Of a stretch of 64,000 bases of DNA, positions 1 through 12,124 are shown piece by piece (the stretch's first letter is position 1; each line of letters begins with the position of its first letter). The notes beneath the pieces were generated by a model. The model made no database searches. It saw only the letters and a list, made by a program, of their open reading frames with translations, and was not told the DNA's origin. The position numbers were made by a program, and so were the translations under genes. The stretch is from Argentina anserina (lineage: Eukaryota; Streptophyta; Magnoliopsida; Rosales; Rosaceae): positions 5,580,001 through 5,644,000 of the forward strand of contig NC_065873.1 in NCBI RefSeq assembly GCF_933775445.1, in the 5' to 3' direction.

Positions 1-514
1 GGGAGCTCAATAGATAATTGAGTAAGACCCCAAGTGCAAGAACAAAAATGAAACTTCCCTCATGACCTGTATAATTGCTATTTTTGTCATCTCCGGTTCT
101 CCGCACTTCAAATGATATAATTTAGAAGAGTAGGCACGCAACTGCAGTTATGGTTAAGAGTAATATGAAGAACAAGTGATGTGCTTTAAAAATCAATACT
201 ATGGCTTAACAATAGTTTGTAAATAGTATACTTAGTGCGGACAGCAGCATCCAACCAAACAGGACAAAGATAATATTTATAGAGCCTTTCATGGAGCTCA
301 AAATTAGACCACATAAATGAAATATTAGAAAGATTTATTAAGTTTTCCAATTACTCTACAAGCAATCAAGCATTAGCCGTGCTACAATGCTCTCAGTTCC
401 AACTCAGCAACAGTGCGCTACTAAATGCACTTCTATTATTAGAAAGTTTTACGGTTACCATGGGATGAGGAGGTTCAATATCTAGCATGAAAGAAAATTC
501 TCGACTTCACTGTC
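1..514. other. non-coding flank downstream of the pseudouridine kinase gene
   Basis: No convincing coding potential is visible on either strand. The minus-strand pseudouridine kinase gene ends at 515, so the part next to it is probably that gene's 3' untranslated region. Confidence 0.5.
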
Positions 515-2031
515 TCACAGCATTGGTTGATGGAATATAACTCTAGCAGCCAAGTATACTGACATTGCATCATCTGCATAGAAAATTGCACAATGATCAG
601 TACATCCAGCCCTAGGTCCACGTAGTGAGTAGCTTATAGCAGGGCTGCAGGAGTAATATGTGCCACAGATAAGTACCTCAGACTACAACAATAAGTATCT
701 GGATGCCCCTCAAGAATGGGTTTATGAAAATTGGTTCAACTTATGACCTAGATTTACTACATTACCATCTTGAGTCATCTCAAGCATCATATCAGGCTTA
801 GGAGAAAGAAAACTTCATTGATTTGATGATTCTTACTTGAAAATTTACAGTGAAGGTTTATTGTTTCATGTAAAGTGTGCGGAGTCCATGGTGCTTCCAA
901 CGTTTTTCTTACTCATTCTGTTTCCTTTTTATTATTTAATTACTAATAAGTACAAATTCATCTACTTTTGCAAAATATTAAAATGCAAACCTGCAATTGT
1001 AGCCAAATTGAATGCGGAAGGCACATTGGTCTCTGACTCAACTGCAGCTTTCGAAACTGCAATACCAACTGCCACACTTTGCATGATATCTAAGCCTGAA
1101 CAAAGAGAAGAAATTGTTCCCCCAACTAAACAATCGCCAGCCCCTGTAAGCCTAGACACTGATGCAGGAAGTGCAGGAAAATGCACAGCAAACAGAAAGG
1201 AGCCTCGCTCAGAATCCGGAAGAGTCGAAAACGGTTTTGGAGGACAACTTGCGGTCATGATATTAAATAAAATATCAGCCGAGTTACATGGTTTGATTCC
1301 ATCACAACTAGCTCTCATCAAGCTTGGCCCTCCTTTAGAGCATAAGAACACTCCATCCGAACCAAGAGTCACAATAACTATTTTGATGCCATTCTTTAGC
1401 AAAATCCAGACGGCGGGTTTTAGCATATCAAACAGCTTTTCTTTTGAACATTTACCTATGCTACTATCCCGTTCAATTGGGCAAAAAACATTACCACCAG
1501 ATAAAGTATTTGCCATAGCAACAAGTTCATCTTCATTGGGAGAAGCAAAACTTATCTGCACAGATAAGTCAGTATGTGAGCTGCAGAAGGAAGAAAAAAA
1601 CCATGAATAATTACACCCACGCACATACACACATTCAGCTAAAACAAAAGTATGAGTATCAGCATCAAAAATAATACCTGTTCTTACTTGTAAAATTTTT
1701 GTGCTCCTAATTATTATAGTTATGGTACAACGTTATACATAGTATTGCATGTATAATAAAAGATGCCAAGTATCTGACATGGGATTAAAGGGACAAGAGC
1801 ACAACACTCACATACTTGACAACTGAGTTGATTCTTCTTGATTTCTCTACTGAAACCGGCTCAAACCACATTGGAATTTTAGATTCTGCTGCCACTTAAA
1901 AAGTAAATAAATATATTTAAAAAAGAAAGAAAGAAAAGCCAAAATAAATACAAACCGAGAAAAGAAAAGGAAACTGGAGTTTGCCCAAAAAAATGTAAAC
2001 CAAGTCATTCAGAAACATATATCTTCATAAT

Positions 2032-2064
<33 letters not shown>

Positions 2065-5000
2065 GAAATCTACAGTAAAATCCACAAATTACATTGGCAA
2101 GAAGACTTGAGAGCAGATGGGTTCAAGTTTGCATCAACCATCACTATTGAAGCAGAATGTATATTGCATCGAAACCGCTCGATCCACTCAGGAGTTAGAA
2201 ACTTTTCCTGCGTCATGCCATTATGTATGCAAATAAAGCATTTGAATACACCATTCTACTTTGTTTAATTTTATCAGAGACTTACAATACATTCTACACT
2301 TGCAACAGCAGCTGCTAACTCCCCACTGGCATCAAGTACGCTGCAAACAACAGCAGTCTCGATATTTTGGTGCTTCCAAATCCCTATGTCAAACCACAAT
2401 CACATGTCAATAAACTAATATGAAATGTGAACCGTGGTTCAGCCTGAAGAGGGCAATGCAAATTAACAAGAATCTTTATGCCAAAGAGTCCATGTTTAAC
2501 ATCAGTATTTTCCAAATTGCCCCAAATTACGATTACATGTTAAAAACACACCTGCAAACATGTTATAACCAATTGAAGATGACGGAAAGAGATAACAATG
2601 CTAGAATGTCACATTTGTTTACAACTTTACATTTAGATGACAGATACATAATTAATACACCTATGTCAAAATATTTTAGGAAATATAAACTTAAAAAGGA
2701 AGCTTTATTACAAATAAAGCAGAAGAGCATAAAAATGCCTACTTAAGGGTGATGTACATACGATCCAGAATCACATGAATTGGCAGGCTCTCAAGAACAC
2801 CACATGTAATCCAGATTTCAAAATGGTTACCCCTACGAAATACTAGTCCTCCATCAATCATTTTATCGCTTCAATCAGTAGCAAGCATATTGGTATTCGC
2901 AACAGAATAGAAAGGTGTTCAGTAGGTTTAGGCCCTTTGGCTTAATTATGATAGCTGGTTGATTAAATCATTACACCTGAGTCCAAAATTATAACACTGC
3001 TAGGGCACCAACATAACTTGTAAGAAGTTAACCCAACCATGAAAAATCCAAGCTGCCAGCATACTTGAGAAATTAAGTTATAATGCTTCGATAGAACTCA
3101 GGAGAAAGAAGTAAATGTCTATCAGTTTGGCACTTGAACATATATGGAAACATGTAAAAAGTTATTGAATCGGCTCTCACCTTATGAACACTTTCATACT
3201 TCGTTGAAATGTATATAAAATATTAACTGACCTTCAGTTGATAGCCCATGCGACTTCCAGTTCTCCAACAACAAGTTTCCTAGTTACAAATAGAAGAGAG
3301 GATAACTGTCAGTTTCACCTGTACAGATACGTTAGATTGATGTATTCGAAAATGAGTCAGATCGTACATGTCTGGGTTAGAGATATCATGTAATCCGTGA
3401 GTTAAAGTTTATGAGAGATATTTATATAATGCACTGCTACCTTTTTTCCCAGACATAAATAATGGACTAATAAAGGCATGTTGAATTTATATGCATAGAA
3501 TATGTATTCTGTAATTTATAGAAATTACAAGGAGAACTCGGTTGCAGATACATATCAATTTTCAAATTACTGGAAACCTGCATCCATGCTTTTGATAAAC
3601 GAAACAAGTTATGTCATAGAAGTAATGCAGCTTTAAATGCAACCTTTAAAATATTATAGTGAATCATGCAAATAATTGTTTGACTTTGGTATGAAAAACA
3701 TCGTATCCACTGATAAATTTAAAAAACAACTAAAAAAGGTTTATGTGAAAAGAACCAGTAACACATCAAGCTGAACTACCAACAGCCTGCTTATCCAATA
3801 ATATAGCAGCTATATCTGAATTTGCTATCTCTGAATTCTGAATATACACATGCCCAAAAGTGGTGCCAGATATTCACCATACACAAAAGATCTACCTATG
3901 ACTCCTACCGCTTCCATCAAAGTCCTATTTCTTCAAACCAACAAGGCACATCCATCCTACAAGCACCATTCCTGACTTCCTCCATATAACTTATTTCTCT
4001 CACATAATAAAGACAGCAAGAAGCTGACATGTTACATTAGGTTTTTTACATAAATCCTGCCAAAACGCCACTGCAATGGGGCAATGAAGATGAACATGAA
4101 CGGGAATTTCAGCTGGCTTTTCACACATCGCCTACCAATAGTGACACCAGAAAAACCATCTCCTCTGAACCATATCTTAAGTATTCATCATCCTATGAGC
4201 AATGATCCCAGCTAGAGCTCACACCTTTTTAAAAGAGTTATTTATTAGTTTTTTTTTTAATAAGAGAACACTCGTACGCCAACTCTTGCACTCTTAAAAT
4301 CAGCCTGGATGTAATGGATGTTTCCAAGCTTGGATTTTGACATTCTATTGCTAGGTTAGCATTCTGAAATAGAAAGACTTTCCAGACAAGAAAACAGGTT
4401 ACATATGGTTGTATTTTCCTCACCAAACTTCTTGAACCCTCACTCATCCCCAATTACCATTCCCGTCAATATTCATATAGTCTCTACTTTTTTAGGTTGA
4501 TATATACTGGCAGACATCTATCTCTTCATGCAGACTGCAGTTCTTTCATCACCAACTGAGACTGTAAGACTATATCCTTTTTGCCACGAACAACCCTTCC
4601 CAAAAGAAGTTCTTCATTATACTTCCAATCTAAGTAATTTCATGAATTTAACAAGCTCCTATTTATATTATGAGGCCAGCTTGGCTCTTGAAGAGATTTC
4701 AATACTATTGATTGTAATAGATACAAAAAGATTGCAAAATCACCTGCCATGTCATGCCCCAAGGCACTAATCATGAACGGCTTTGCTCCCAGCTTGGACA
4801 TGCACTCGGCAACATTCCTCGCCACCCCTCCTAACACATAGCTCACCTGGATAATTCCCAAGAGTATATGTAATCAATCATCACGTCATGATATAAAATA
4901 GCCAACATCACAAGAACTACTGCTACAGGTTCCTATAATTTCATCAAATAAAAACACTAATAAAGTGGAATCAAAGAAACTATTTTTCCATAAGCATTGG

Positions 5001-5516
5001 CTTGGCTTGAACTATTCGTCAGTTTATAAAGGCATTGGCTTGAACTAATGAACTGATCCAACAAACTCGAAACTCAACTACCGATTAACTTACAACAAAA
5101 ACGGCAAAGCTGGACATATATACTATTCAGAATATCCAATACAGACATAAAAATAAAAACTTTATACATAACGAAGGAAAAATTCATGAAAAAAAGAACT
5201 AGTGGGAAAAGTGAATACCTTGCCAGGAGTAGTGGTTCTGGGATTAGCAGGAATAGAGGGAGTGGCGTGAATGTCCAATACCATACCCCCAATCACCATT
5301 GGCTCTCCTTTTTCATGCTTCAATCCCTCACTGTTACTTGATAAACCCACCTAGCAGTCAAAATTGATTAATTCAAAGTTACCAAAAACATACAGAGATA
5401 GACGGTGAATGAATCAGTTTCGAATTTAGTACCTTATGAAGGGTATGATTGGATTCCAATGGAAGAAGGAGGTGGCGGGTAATAGAATCCAATCGCCTCT
5501 CTGCTCTATTCTCCAT
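515..5516 (-). CDS. PUKI: pseudouridine kinase (pfkB/ribokinase family), 9 exons
   Basis: This encodes a 428-aa pfkB carbohydrate kinase that resembles Arabidopsis pseudouridine kinase (At1g49350 from memory), which phosphorylates pseudouridine to pseudouridine 5'-phosphate in RNA-nucleoside breakdown, reported to be peroxisomal. I placed the exons by reading splice sites on the minus strand: 5433-5516, 5219-5350, 4744-4846, 3232-3279, 2286-2383, 2093-2207, 1812-1894, 991-1555 and 515-573. All junctions are GT-AG and the phases add up to exactly 429 codons including TGA. Visible motifs are VIGGMVLDIHATP (about residues 47-59), GGVARNVAECMSKLG in exon 3, SPNEDEL early in exon 8, and the pfkB signature LTGAGDC with the catalytic GAGD near 359-362. 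The last residues are Pro-Met-Leu, which is not a canonical peroxisomal SKL signal. The start ATG at 5516 opens MENRAERRLDSI. A (GA)n microsatellite lies inside an intron. No disabling change was seen. Confidence 0.93.
2036..2064. repeat. (GA)n microsatellite in a pseudouridine kinase intron
   Basis: An interrupted run of GA dinucleotides sits in the intron just downstream (minus strand) of the exon at 2093-2207. It is probably polymorphic. Confidence 0.85.
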
Positions 5517-5690
5517 TTACCGTTGTGATAGCAAGCAAAGCAAGAAGAGTAGTCAACACTGAAGTCCAGATCTCTTGATTTTCTATTGTGAATTTGTGAT
5601 GCCTTGGTTCGGGTTTGGGCTTTGACCCGGCTTGTTGTATAAATTATTTCATGGTCCAAAGAGATTCACTATCAACTTTGGGGCATAAAG
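5517..5690 (-). promoter_or_regulatory. 5' flank of the pseudouridine kinase gene
   Basis: This short stretch upstream of the ATG at 5516 should hold the 5' untranslated region and core promoter. No clear TATA box was recognised. A transposon relic begins at about 5690, so the intact upstream region is short. Confidence 0.35.
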
Positions 5691-6701
5691 GCATATCTGA
5701 GCAAGGTACAAAATCTCCAAAATATTTTTGATATATCATCCGATTTTTTTAAAAAAATAATATTTTTTAGGGGTAAAATCTTTTTTTTTCCCGTATCTGT
5801 GATATTTATTCGATAACATAAAATATCTCCGATATTTCTCCAATATTTATGATATATCCGATATATTTTCGATATTTTAGAGAAGTATCTGAAAATTTTC
5901 ACTTAAAAAAATTTAACTCAATTTGAAGATGTCTCAGACTCTCCTTGACCTGAAGTTTTTGATTAATTAATCACCTCGAGCCTCGAGGGATATAAAAAAT
6001 AAGACTATAAGAGTAGTCCTTTAATCGGCTAATTTTTAATATTTCGTAAAAGATATTGAGATGAAAAGTGAAAGTTTAAGTCTTAACTCTTAAAACTCAA
6101 GCCATATGAGTGACCAGTGCTCTTATTAACCTTGAGGGAATCCAAAATAAAGGGTCACAACGTAGTCTCATGAAGTTGGAAAAACTCATATACTGCTACT
6201 ACAACATGAAGTTACGACTACGTGATAAAAGAGCAAAGAATAATGTGATCAATGAAAACAACTATATCGATCTACTTCATGTTGCTAGTGAAAACACTTC
6301 AGAATGGCATTGATTCTCTTCATGATTGGATTATGTCTGCACACCTCGATGATGAAAATGGCAACCCTCATCCACATGTCGTAGAAAAGGCAACTAATTT
6401 TAGAATTGATGTAAACAAGGTATTATCTGATGAAATTGGAGACCCGGGAAATGATACTAGTGTGTGGGGCGGTGTAGCAACTCCAGATAGTTCAGATAGT
6501 GATGACGGTGGTGGTGGTGGTGGTAATGGTGATGGTAGTAGTGGAAGTCGACAAGGTGATGGAGATACAAGGTTTGAATATGGACAATCTTATGCAAGTA
6601 GAGAATTTGAGCAGTTTACTTGTGAAAGTAATTTTGATCATGCTACCCTAGATGAGAATCATGAATCTAGAGCAGGCGGTCATGGTGCGCAACTTATGTG
6701 A
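5690..6701 (+). pseudogene. hAT transposase relic (C-terminal part) with GATAT-rich subterminal DNA
   Basis: From 6110 to 6701 two overlapping frames read as the C-terminal tail of a plant hAT transposase of the BED/DUF659 type: KLEKLIYCYYNMKLRLRD, then an acidic stretch, then SLHDWIMSAHLDDENGNPHP and a Gly/Asp/Ser-rich tail. The frame changes between about 6295 and 6312, so it is broken. The preceding 5700-5880 is dense in short GATAT/ATATCCGATAT motifs like those in the complete hAT MITE at 40448-40914, which suggests hAT subterminal repeats. I could not find both terminal inverted repeats, so the borders are approximate. Confidence 0.6.
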
Positions 6702-8947
6702 TTCATGAGTACTTGCTAATACTATAAAATTGTAATAGCCAACTTATGTGATGTTCACACAAATTACGATACAAAACATTGTAATAATAGATTTCAAGGA
6801 AATGTAACATAATATGAAATTATGAACAATGACATATTATAGTAGGTCTACAATGCCTATATGCCATGGAGTTCTCATAAGAGAAAATCATCCATAGATC
6901 GCTTCCATATGTTTCTTCACAACTTCAGTTTAGCAGCATCTATATTGCTCTCCTACAAATAAAAGTAGTTAGTTTAGCAAGTACAAAAGGAAACATAGAA
7001 ATTATATATGATAATATGATTAACACTTGACACTAAATTTGGAGATAAAATTAAGAGACATTATGTTTTATCACGTCTTTGTAGCTAGAAGTGAAGGTAC
7101 ACACACATATATGCATATATATATAAAGCTTAATCAACCAGCATATATAAATTAGTGTCACTGCAGAAAAAAAATGAAAATGAAACGAGCATATGAGGGT
7201 CATGATCAAGAAGAAAAGTCGCGACATAAGAACTTGTCCAAAGATAGGAACAACAAGATTTAAGCCATGCTAAATTAACCAAATTTATATTCAACTAAGA
7301 GTTTAAGTTCTCAGTTCAAGCCATATTTTTGCACTGAGATAAAATTAGCTCTAGATTCTAACCAAATCTCTGTTAATGCAGAACCAAGAAAAACTACAAA
7401 AAATTCAAATTTGAAAAACTTGCTTGCTCTGTAATTTCAACCTCTACATCTCAGCACCACATGATAGAACCTCCCATTTGATGAAGTATAATCAAAATAA
7501 ATTTCAACTTAATAAAGGAAATCCAAACCTCCCATTTGCACACTTGACTCATTCATCCTAAAATCAATGATAGACCAGTAGCCATATGAAAGCCTTCTTC
7601 TTAAATAACAAACAACCACAACAACTTCCCATCCTCCTTCTCCTCCTTACAATACCACTAAGCCAACCTTTAAATCAATATTTCATCACAAACTAACACC
7701 ACCACTCCCCTCGCCATGGGATTGTAAAGGATCACCACCCAAAACCACAGCTCAGTATTTCATTAACCAATTAACAAACTTCAATTATGATTATTATCTA
7801 TTCAACTCCAACAATATAAATCAAACACTAAGAAAAAGTTGCAACTTAAAGAAAAATGACAAAAAAATATACATCAAAACTAGCATAACAAATTGGTCAG
7901 AGAAACAATAAGGAAAATAGCTTGAGCTTCTTCCCCATAAATCAAATCTCATCATTCACATGCATATCCAAATTGACCAAGGGTTGATGAACCAATAAAA
8001 AATAAAAACACAAATTATACCTCCTACCAGGCTTAACTGATCTTTTAACAAAAGGATTCAAGGAACATCAGCATAATCCAATTACACAAAAGCATATATC
8101 AATTACAACTACAACAATGAAAATAATAACAAAATTATGGCAAATCATGTCTTCAATTATGGAAGTACATATCATAACAAATGCAATGAGCAAGACTTAT
8201 GCAACAAAAGATATCACTTGGGTTCCTAAGACAACAAATAATTACACCATTCAAGCTTGGTTTCAAGAAGAACAAGATAGAGAGCAGTCCGAGCACCTAC
8301 TAGAAAAATCGCAAAACTAGAAATCAAAATGGGGAGAGACGAACAAGGAGTATAAGATGAATATGAAACACGAAGGTATTTCTAAAGATGAAGATGAATC
8401 GAAAGAGAAACAAAGAATCTTACCTGAAATCTTCATCGATGAACAAGGAAGCAGACGAAGAAGAAGGGCAGATTGATGGGTTCCTATAGGCAATTTAAAT
8501 GGGTATTCATGGATTATCATAAATTTATGAGGACAATTTGGGAAGAAAAAGTTGATTGAGGCCTGATTCGGAATGAATACTTAGTCCCCCCCCCCCCTTC
8601 AGTAATCAAAACAGAGGAATAAAACGTGAGTTTTTGTGGGACCCACAATAATTTCATTCCGGATAGAGTTAGTAAACGACTTTGAGACCCCTGAAACGGA
8701 ATGACTCCCGACAGAGTGATTCCCTTTACTGATAAGCCCTAATATCAACCCATTTTTTTATATATAAAACAGGTTTATAGAAGACATTAGTTTGTTTGGC
8801 ACCTTTGGGTTTAGAACCAAATCTTATCCATAAGATTAGATCTAACACTTTAAAAATTGCAAGATGAAAACAAGGTGATAGGTAATCAAGCTCACTTATA
8901 ATGTCCTTAGTGATACCAAACATGGTATTAATCAAATTTTCAACAGG
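6702..8947. other. intergenic DNA without a supported gene
   Basis: AT-rich DNA with only short ORFs that lack recognisable domains. A minus-strand splice donor-like site (CAG then GTAAGATTC) near 8424 and an acceptor-like site near 6955 could belong to a small spliced or non-coding transcript, but nothing supports a protein. The stretch 8559-8740 contains a run of 12 C and ends that partly mirror each other (GGCCTGATTCGGAATGAA against the reverse complement of ATTCCCTTTACTGATAAGCC), so it may be a MITE. Confidence 0.4.
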
Positions 8948-9824
8948 TGTAGAACGAGAATCTGAAAACAAATAAGAATGCAGACACATGTACAAATAAA
9001 ATGTGATTTATTGATAATCAAGCGTGAGGTTACAATTGTGAACTCCTCTGATTCTATCTTCATATGTAACTTGGCTCAAGAGTGAAGTGCACTTGATCTT
9101 GAGAATTTGAATTTGGATTCGGATTTGATGAAGAACGAGCGATTTGATAGCTCGATGATTCTTCGTGGACTTGAGTTGAGATTTGGATTGGATGAAGAAC
9201 GAGCAATTTAGTAGCTTGATGATTGTTCGTAGACTTGAGTTTGGATTTGGATTTGATGAAGAACGTGCGATTTTGTAGCTTGATGATTCTTCGTGGACTT
9301 CGGGGACTTCGGGATTTCTCGAGAGTGATCTTACTCTCTCTTGTGTTGAAGTCGAAGTAGGGGTCCTTCTCTTGAACTCTAGTACCTCTTTTATTGCTTA
9401 AGTGATTTTCTCTCATTTTCTCAGGTTCCCTCTCTTCATGTTGGAATGGGTATTTATAGTGTCAAAGCTTTTTTTATAGAATATTTTAATAACACTAAAA
9501 TAATAATATTTTTTTAATTATATAATTAAATCAATATGTATTTTCTAATTAATTAGTTATTCTCATAACTAAATTAAGCAGAAAATAATTGATTTAATTA
9601 TAACCGTTAAGGAATTTACTAATTTAATCAAATGTCCAATTACCATTTCGAATCGTTAATGACATTTAATTTTCGATTTAAGTCGGAATCACGTAGCTTC
9701 AATTATGATCATCCATTTATGTGCTGACACGAGTTTTAGGCCACTTGTGCAATTTTGTCGGGTTCTTGGTCGATTTAATCATTTAATGAAGATGATTTAC
9801 TTCATTAAATTTCATGTGTCTACA
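8948..9824 (-). repeat. LTR, minus orientation
   Basis: Read on the minus strand it starts TGTAGACACATGAA at 9824 and ends GTTCTACA at 8948, so it has TG...CA ends. It is about 877 bp. It carries a TATA-like CTATAAATAC (near 9450 on the minus strand) followed by a transcribed-looking region with repeated TCAAGCTA/GTTCTTCATCAAATCC motifs, and an AATAAATC polyadenylation-like site near 9005-9020. It is the reverse complement of the LTR at 14925-15812 with scattered differences. Confidence 0.85.
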
Positions 9825-9972
9825 AATGCCCCCCACTTCAAGTCGTGATGCAGACATGTCGTCGTTACGTGTCGAAAGCGAAGCTTGAAGTATGCATGGT
9901 GAAGTTTATGCGTTACCATTTATGCATGGTGAAGAATATGCATACTTCAAGCTGCGCTTTCGACACGTAAAG
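9825..9972. repeat. centre of a head-to-head LTR palindrome
   Basis: Here the minus LTR and the plus LTR meet back to back through the short internal sequence that normally lies just upstream of the 3' LTR. Left arm TGTCGAAAGCGAAGCTTGAA (about 9870-9890) is mirrored by TTCAAGCTGCGCTTTCGACA (about 9947-9966), with a spacer of roughly 37 bp that itself contains ATGCATGGTGAAG twice. The polypurine-like GGGG stretch next to the LTR start is present on the left side, in minus orientation. Confidence 0.8.
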
Positions 9973-10728
9973 ACTTAAATCGTAATCGAAGCTACGTGAT
10001 TTCGACTTAAATCGGATATTGAATGTCATTGACGATTCGAAATGGTAATCGGACATTTGATTAAATTAATAAATTCCTTAACGATTATAATTAAATCAAT
10101 TATTTTATGCTTAATTTAGTTATGAGAATAACTAATTAATCAGAAAATACATATTGATTTAATTATACAATTAAATAAATATTATTATTTTAGTGTTATT
10201 AAAATATTTTATATAAAAGAAGCCTTGACACTATAAATACCTCTTCCAATATGAAGAGAGGGGACTTGAGAAAATCACTTGAGCAAGAGAAGATGTACTA
10301 GAGTTCAAGAGAAGGACTCCTACTTCGACGTCAACACAAGAGAGAGCAAGATAACTCTCGAGAAATTCCGAAGTCCCCAAAGTCCATGAAGAATCATCAA
10401 GCTACCAAATCACACGTTCTTCATCAAATCCAAATCCAAACTCAAGTCTACGAAGAATCATCAAGCTACCAAATCACTCGTTCTTCATCATATCCAAATC
10501 CAAACTCAAGTCCACGAAGAATCATCGAGCTATCAAATCGCTCGTTCTTCATCAAATCCGAATCCAAATTCAAATTCTCAATGCCAAGTGCATGTCACCT
10601 TTGAGCTAAGTTACATACGAAGATAGAATCAAAAGAGTTCACAAAGATTGTAACATCACGCTTGATTATCAATAAATCACATTTTATTTGTACACGTGTC
10701 TAAATTCTTATTTGTTTTCAGATTCTGG
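9973..10728 (+). repeat. truncated LTR, plus orientation
   Basis: This matches the LTR at 14925-15812 from its GCTACGTGATT region through CTATAAATAC, the GTTCTTCATCAAATCC-rich zone and CAATAAATCACATTTTATT, but lacks about the first 150 bp. At its end it diverges at GATTCT before the expected GTTCTACA, so both borders are damaged. It sits where a 5' LTR would be for the plus-strand pol relic that follows. Confidence 0.8.
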
Positions 10729-10735
10729 ACTCATC

Positions 10736-11820
10736 AAGAAAGATGTTTCATTTGTATGAGATGAACCTTGTCGCAATGCCTTTGAGAGCATAAAGAAATA
10801 CCTGGCGAATCCTCTGGTGTTGGGTGCACCTATCGTCAGGAAACCTCTTATCTTTTACATCGCGGCTCAAGAGAGATCACTTAGGGCCCTTCTTGCCCAA
10901 GAAAATAAAACCAAGAAGTAGAAATTCATGTACTACTTAAGTCGGACCCTTATCGGACATGAGCTAATAGAGAGGATGTGTCTTGCACTCGTCTTCGTCA
11001 TTCGAAATTTGAGGCATTATATGCAAGCTTACACAATCCACTTGGTGGCGTGAGCCGATACAGTTAAGTTCATATTATCTAAACCAGTTCTAACTGGGCA
11101 CATGGCTAAGTGGGTGTTATTCTTGAACCAATAAGACATCATATATGTGCCCGCTAAAGCAATGAAAGGACATGCGTTGGCTGACTTCCTAGCAGACCAC
11201 CTTATTCCAGCGGATTGGGAAATCTCAGATGACTTCCCGGACGAGGAAGTCTTCCTTGCAGAGGTCTTTCCTACTTGAAAGATGTTTTTCGATGGCTCAT
11301 CTAGGGCAGACGGAGCAGGGGCTCGTGTTATCATTGTCTCTCCACAAAAACAGATATTGCCTTATTCTTTCACTCTTGGGAAACTGTGCTCCAACAATGT
11401 CGCAGAGTACCAAGCGTTGATCATGGGATTGCAAACAACATTAGAAATTGAAATCCAAAGTCTCGAAGTGTATAGAGACTCGAAGTTGGTGATTGATCAA
11501 CTGCTAACTAATTACGAGGTCAAGAAGGAAGATTTGGTACCTTATTTCCAACTCGCCACAAAACTCTTGAAGGGCTTTATAATGTTACACTCATATATGT
11601 GCCACGGAAAGAAAATCAAATGGCAGATGCATTAGCAAACTTGGCGGCGACTTTGGCATTGTCTGGAGACGAAATTTGGATCCCAATTTGCCAAAGGTGG
11701 GTCGTGAAAACAAAGTCTTCACTCCAGTGTGCCAGTTCTCATATAGTGTCAGTGTACACCATTGATGTTAAAGATTGGAGCCATCCTTTTAAAGATATGG
11801 CATTCAAACCCTGATATATA
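10736..11820 (+). pseudogene. Ty3/gypsy pol relic: end of reverse transcriptase plus RNase H
   Basis: Conceptual translation with several stops and frameshifts shows the C-terminal RT region (KKYLANPLVLGAPI, then FYIAAQERSLRALLAQE, then a YYLSRTL-type motif and VPAKAMKGHALADFLADH), followed by RNase H: FFDGSSRADGAGA at 11284 onward with the first catalytic Asp, AEYQALIMGLQTT with the Glu, and VYRDSKLVIDQL with the second Asp. The end, VPRKENQMADALANLA, is in another frame at 11599. Gag, protease, most of RT and integrase are missing. It is not functional. Confidence 0.8.
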
Positions 11821-12124
11821 ATCGCTAATACGGGAACTGGCAGACAATAGTTTTGACCTCGGGACATTCTGTGAGCGATCTTAAAAAACTCTCAGACGGA
11901 TAAAACCTGCCTAATTCTTCAGGAATACGAATAAACAAAGCCAACACGCAAAAAAAGGCAGAGAGGTAAACAAATTCCATGCTTGCTTCTTCTACGCCTA
12001 GATTCTCGAATGGTAAAAGGTCTCCCGGAGTTCGCTGCCGAATCCCCGAAATGGCGCCAGATGGATTGTGAGTACTAGTGGGCGCGTCCCTCTTGTTTCG
12101 TGTAATCTTTATGGGAGGTCTCTT
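11821..12124. other. unassigned internal sequence of the retrotransposon
   Basis: No open frame and no domain is recognised. It separates the RNase H relic on the plus strand from the plant-mobile-domain ORF on the minus strand. Confidence 0.4.

Noticed and set aside
837..1610. 257-codon plus-strand ORF, the longest frame on that strand in the first 10 kb
   Set aside because: It is the antisense of exon 8 of the pseudouridine kinase gene, whose minus-strand frame carries the pfkB signature.
8117..8520. Small ORFs and splice-like sites that could form a short gene
   Set aside because: No recognisable product and exons could not be joined into a supported frame; left as possible non-coding transcription.
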